The notes under the pieces: model-generated | What the model saw: the letters and a program-made list of their open reading frames with translations, nothing else | Told to the model about the DNA's origin: nothing | The model's database searches: none | Program-made: the position numbers and the translations under genes | Shown: in pieces, positions 5,453 through 5,517 of the stretch | Position numbering within the stretch: the first letter of the stretch is position 1 | Layout of the letters: each line of letters opens with the position of its first letter | DNA from: Gammaproteobacteria bacterium | GTDB lineage: Bacteria; Pseudomonadota; Gammaproteobacteria; Chromatiales; Chromatiaceae | Assembly (NCBI GenBank): GCA_030620735.1 | Contig: JAUXDV010000138.1 | Span: forward strand, 1 to 5,517 | Direction: 5' to 3' | Length of the DNA: 5,517 nucleotides

Positions 5453-5517
5453 TCTCTCGCTAAGAACGCAAAGGACGCAAAGGTTTTTCTTGGCGGTCTT
5501 GGCGTCTTTGCGAGAGA
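5453..5517. repeat. inverted repeat with internal 9-base tandem units, at the window edge
   Basis: The left end TCTCTCGC (5453-5460) is exactly matched by GCGAGAGA at the right end (5510-5517). The arms continue inward as imperfect inverted copies with one gap and scattered mismatches. The left arm holds two perfect head-to-tail copies of ACGCAAAGG (5466-5474, 5475-5483); the right arm holds the looser inverse series CTTGGCGGT-CTTGGCGT-CTTTGCGAGA. From memory this is a member of a widely dispersed GCAAAGRCGC-type intergenic palindrome. It lies upstream of exbB and may continue past the window. In RNA it would form a stem of up to about 30 bp, possibly ending transcription from upstream, but that is inference. 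Confidence 0.75.

Noticed and set aside
5453..5517. CRISPR-like or tandem array at the window edge
   Set aside because: The units are 9 bases with no spacers and are arranged as an inverted repeat, which fits a palindromic element and not CRISPR.

Overview
This window looks like chromosomal core sequence from a gammaproteobacterium with a Gram-negative (LPS-bearing) envelope. The evidence is the gene order exbB-exbD-lpxK-Trm112 protein-kdsB, which I recall as conserved in Pseudomonas and relatives, together with the lipid A and Kdo genes themselves. I cannot name genus or species. All seven complete genes lie on the minus strand, so the window reads biologically from right (5517) to left (1).

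Layout in transcription order. (1) 5377-5517 is the upstream region of exbB. It holds a palindromic repeat at the window edge (5453-5517), a weak sigma70-like promoter candidate and a good ribosome binding site. (2) exbB (5376-4768) and exbD (4767-4339) abut exactly and encode an inner-membrane proton-channel pair. (3) A 94-base gap with a degraded palindromic, repeat-like stretch. (4) lpxK (4244-3246), a small Trm112/YcaR-family gene (3253-3068) and kdsB (3071-2310) overlap one another by 8 and 4 bases and are probably translationally coupled. LpxK makes lipid A by phosphorylating its 4' position, and KdsB makes CMP-Kdo, the donor for the Kdo residues added to the lipid A precursor. (5) A 137-base gap holding a second kind of palindromic repeat. 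(6) A CYTH/triphosphate-tunnel-metalloenzyme gene (2172-1705). (7) A family 5 (oligopeptide/nickel-type) ABC transporter substrate-binding lipoprotein (about 1573-41). Its apparent 5' end is interrupted by a third kind of repeat, a 72-base double hairpin at 1588-1659. (8) A possible next gene starts at base 28 and runs off the window.

Functionally, the right two thirds is an envelope-biogenesis and energisation cluster. The left third (CYTH enzyme plus solute-binding lipoprotein) has no clear link to it. I did not find a new biological system. The most interesting point is the repeat content: each of the four non-coding gaps contains a different palindromic sequence. The one upstream of the lipoprotein is a multiple of three bases long, keeps the reading frame open, and appears to have split an older signal peptide. 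No tRNA, rRNA, CRISPR array or transposase gene was seen, and no stretch over 300 bases lacks a gene.
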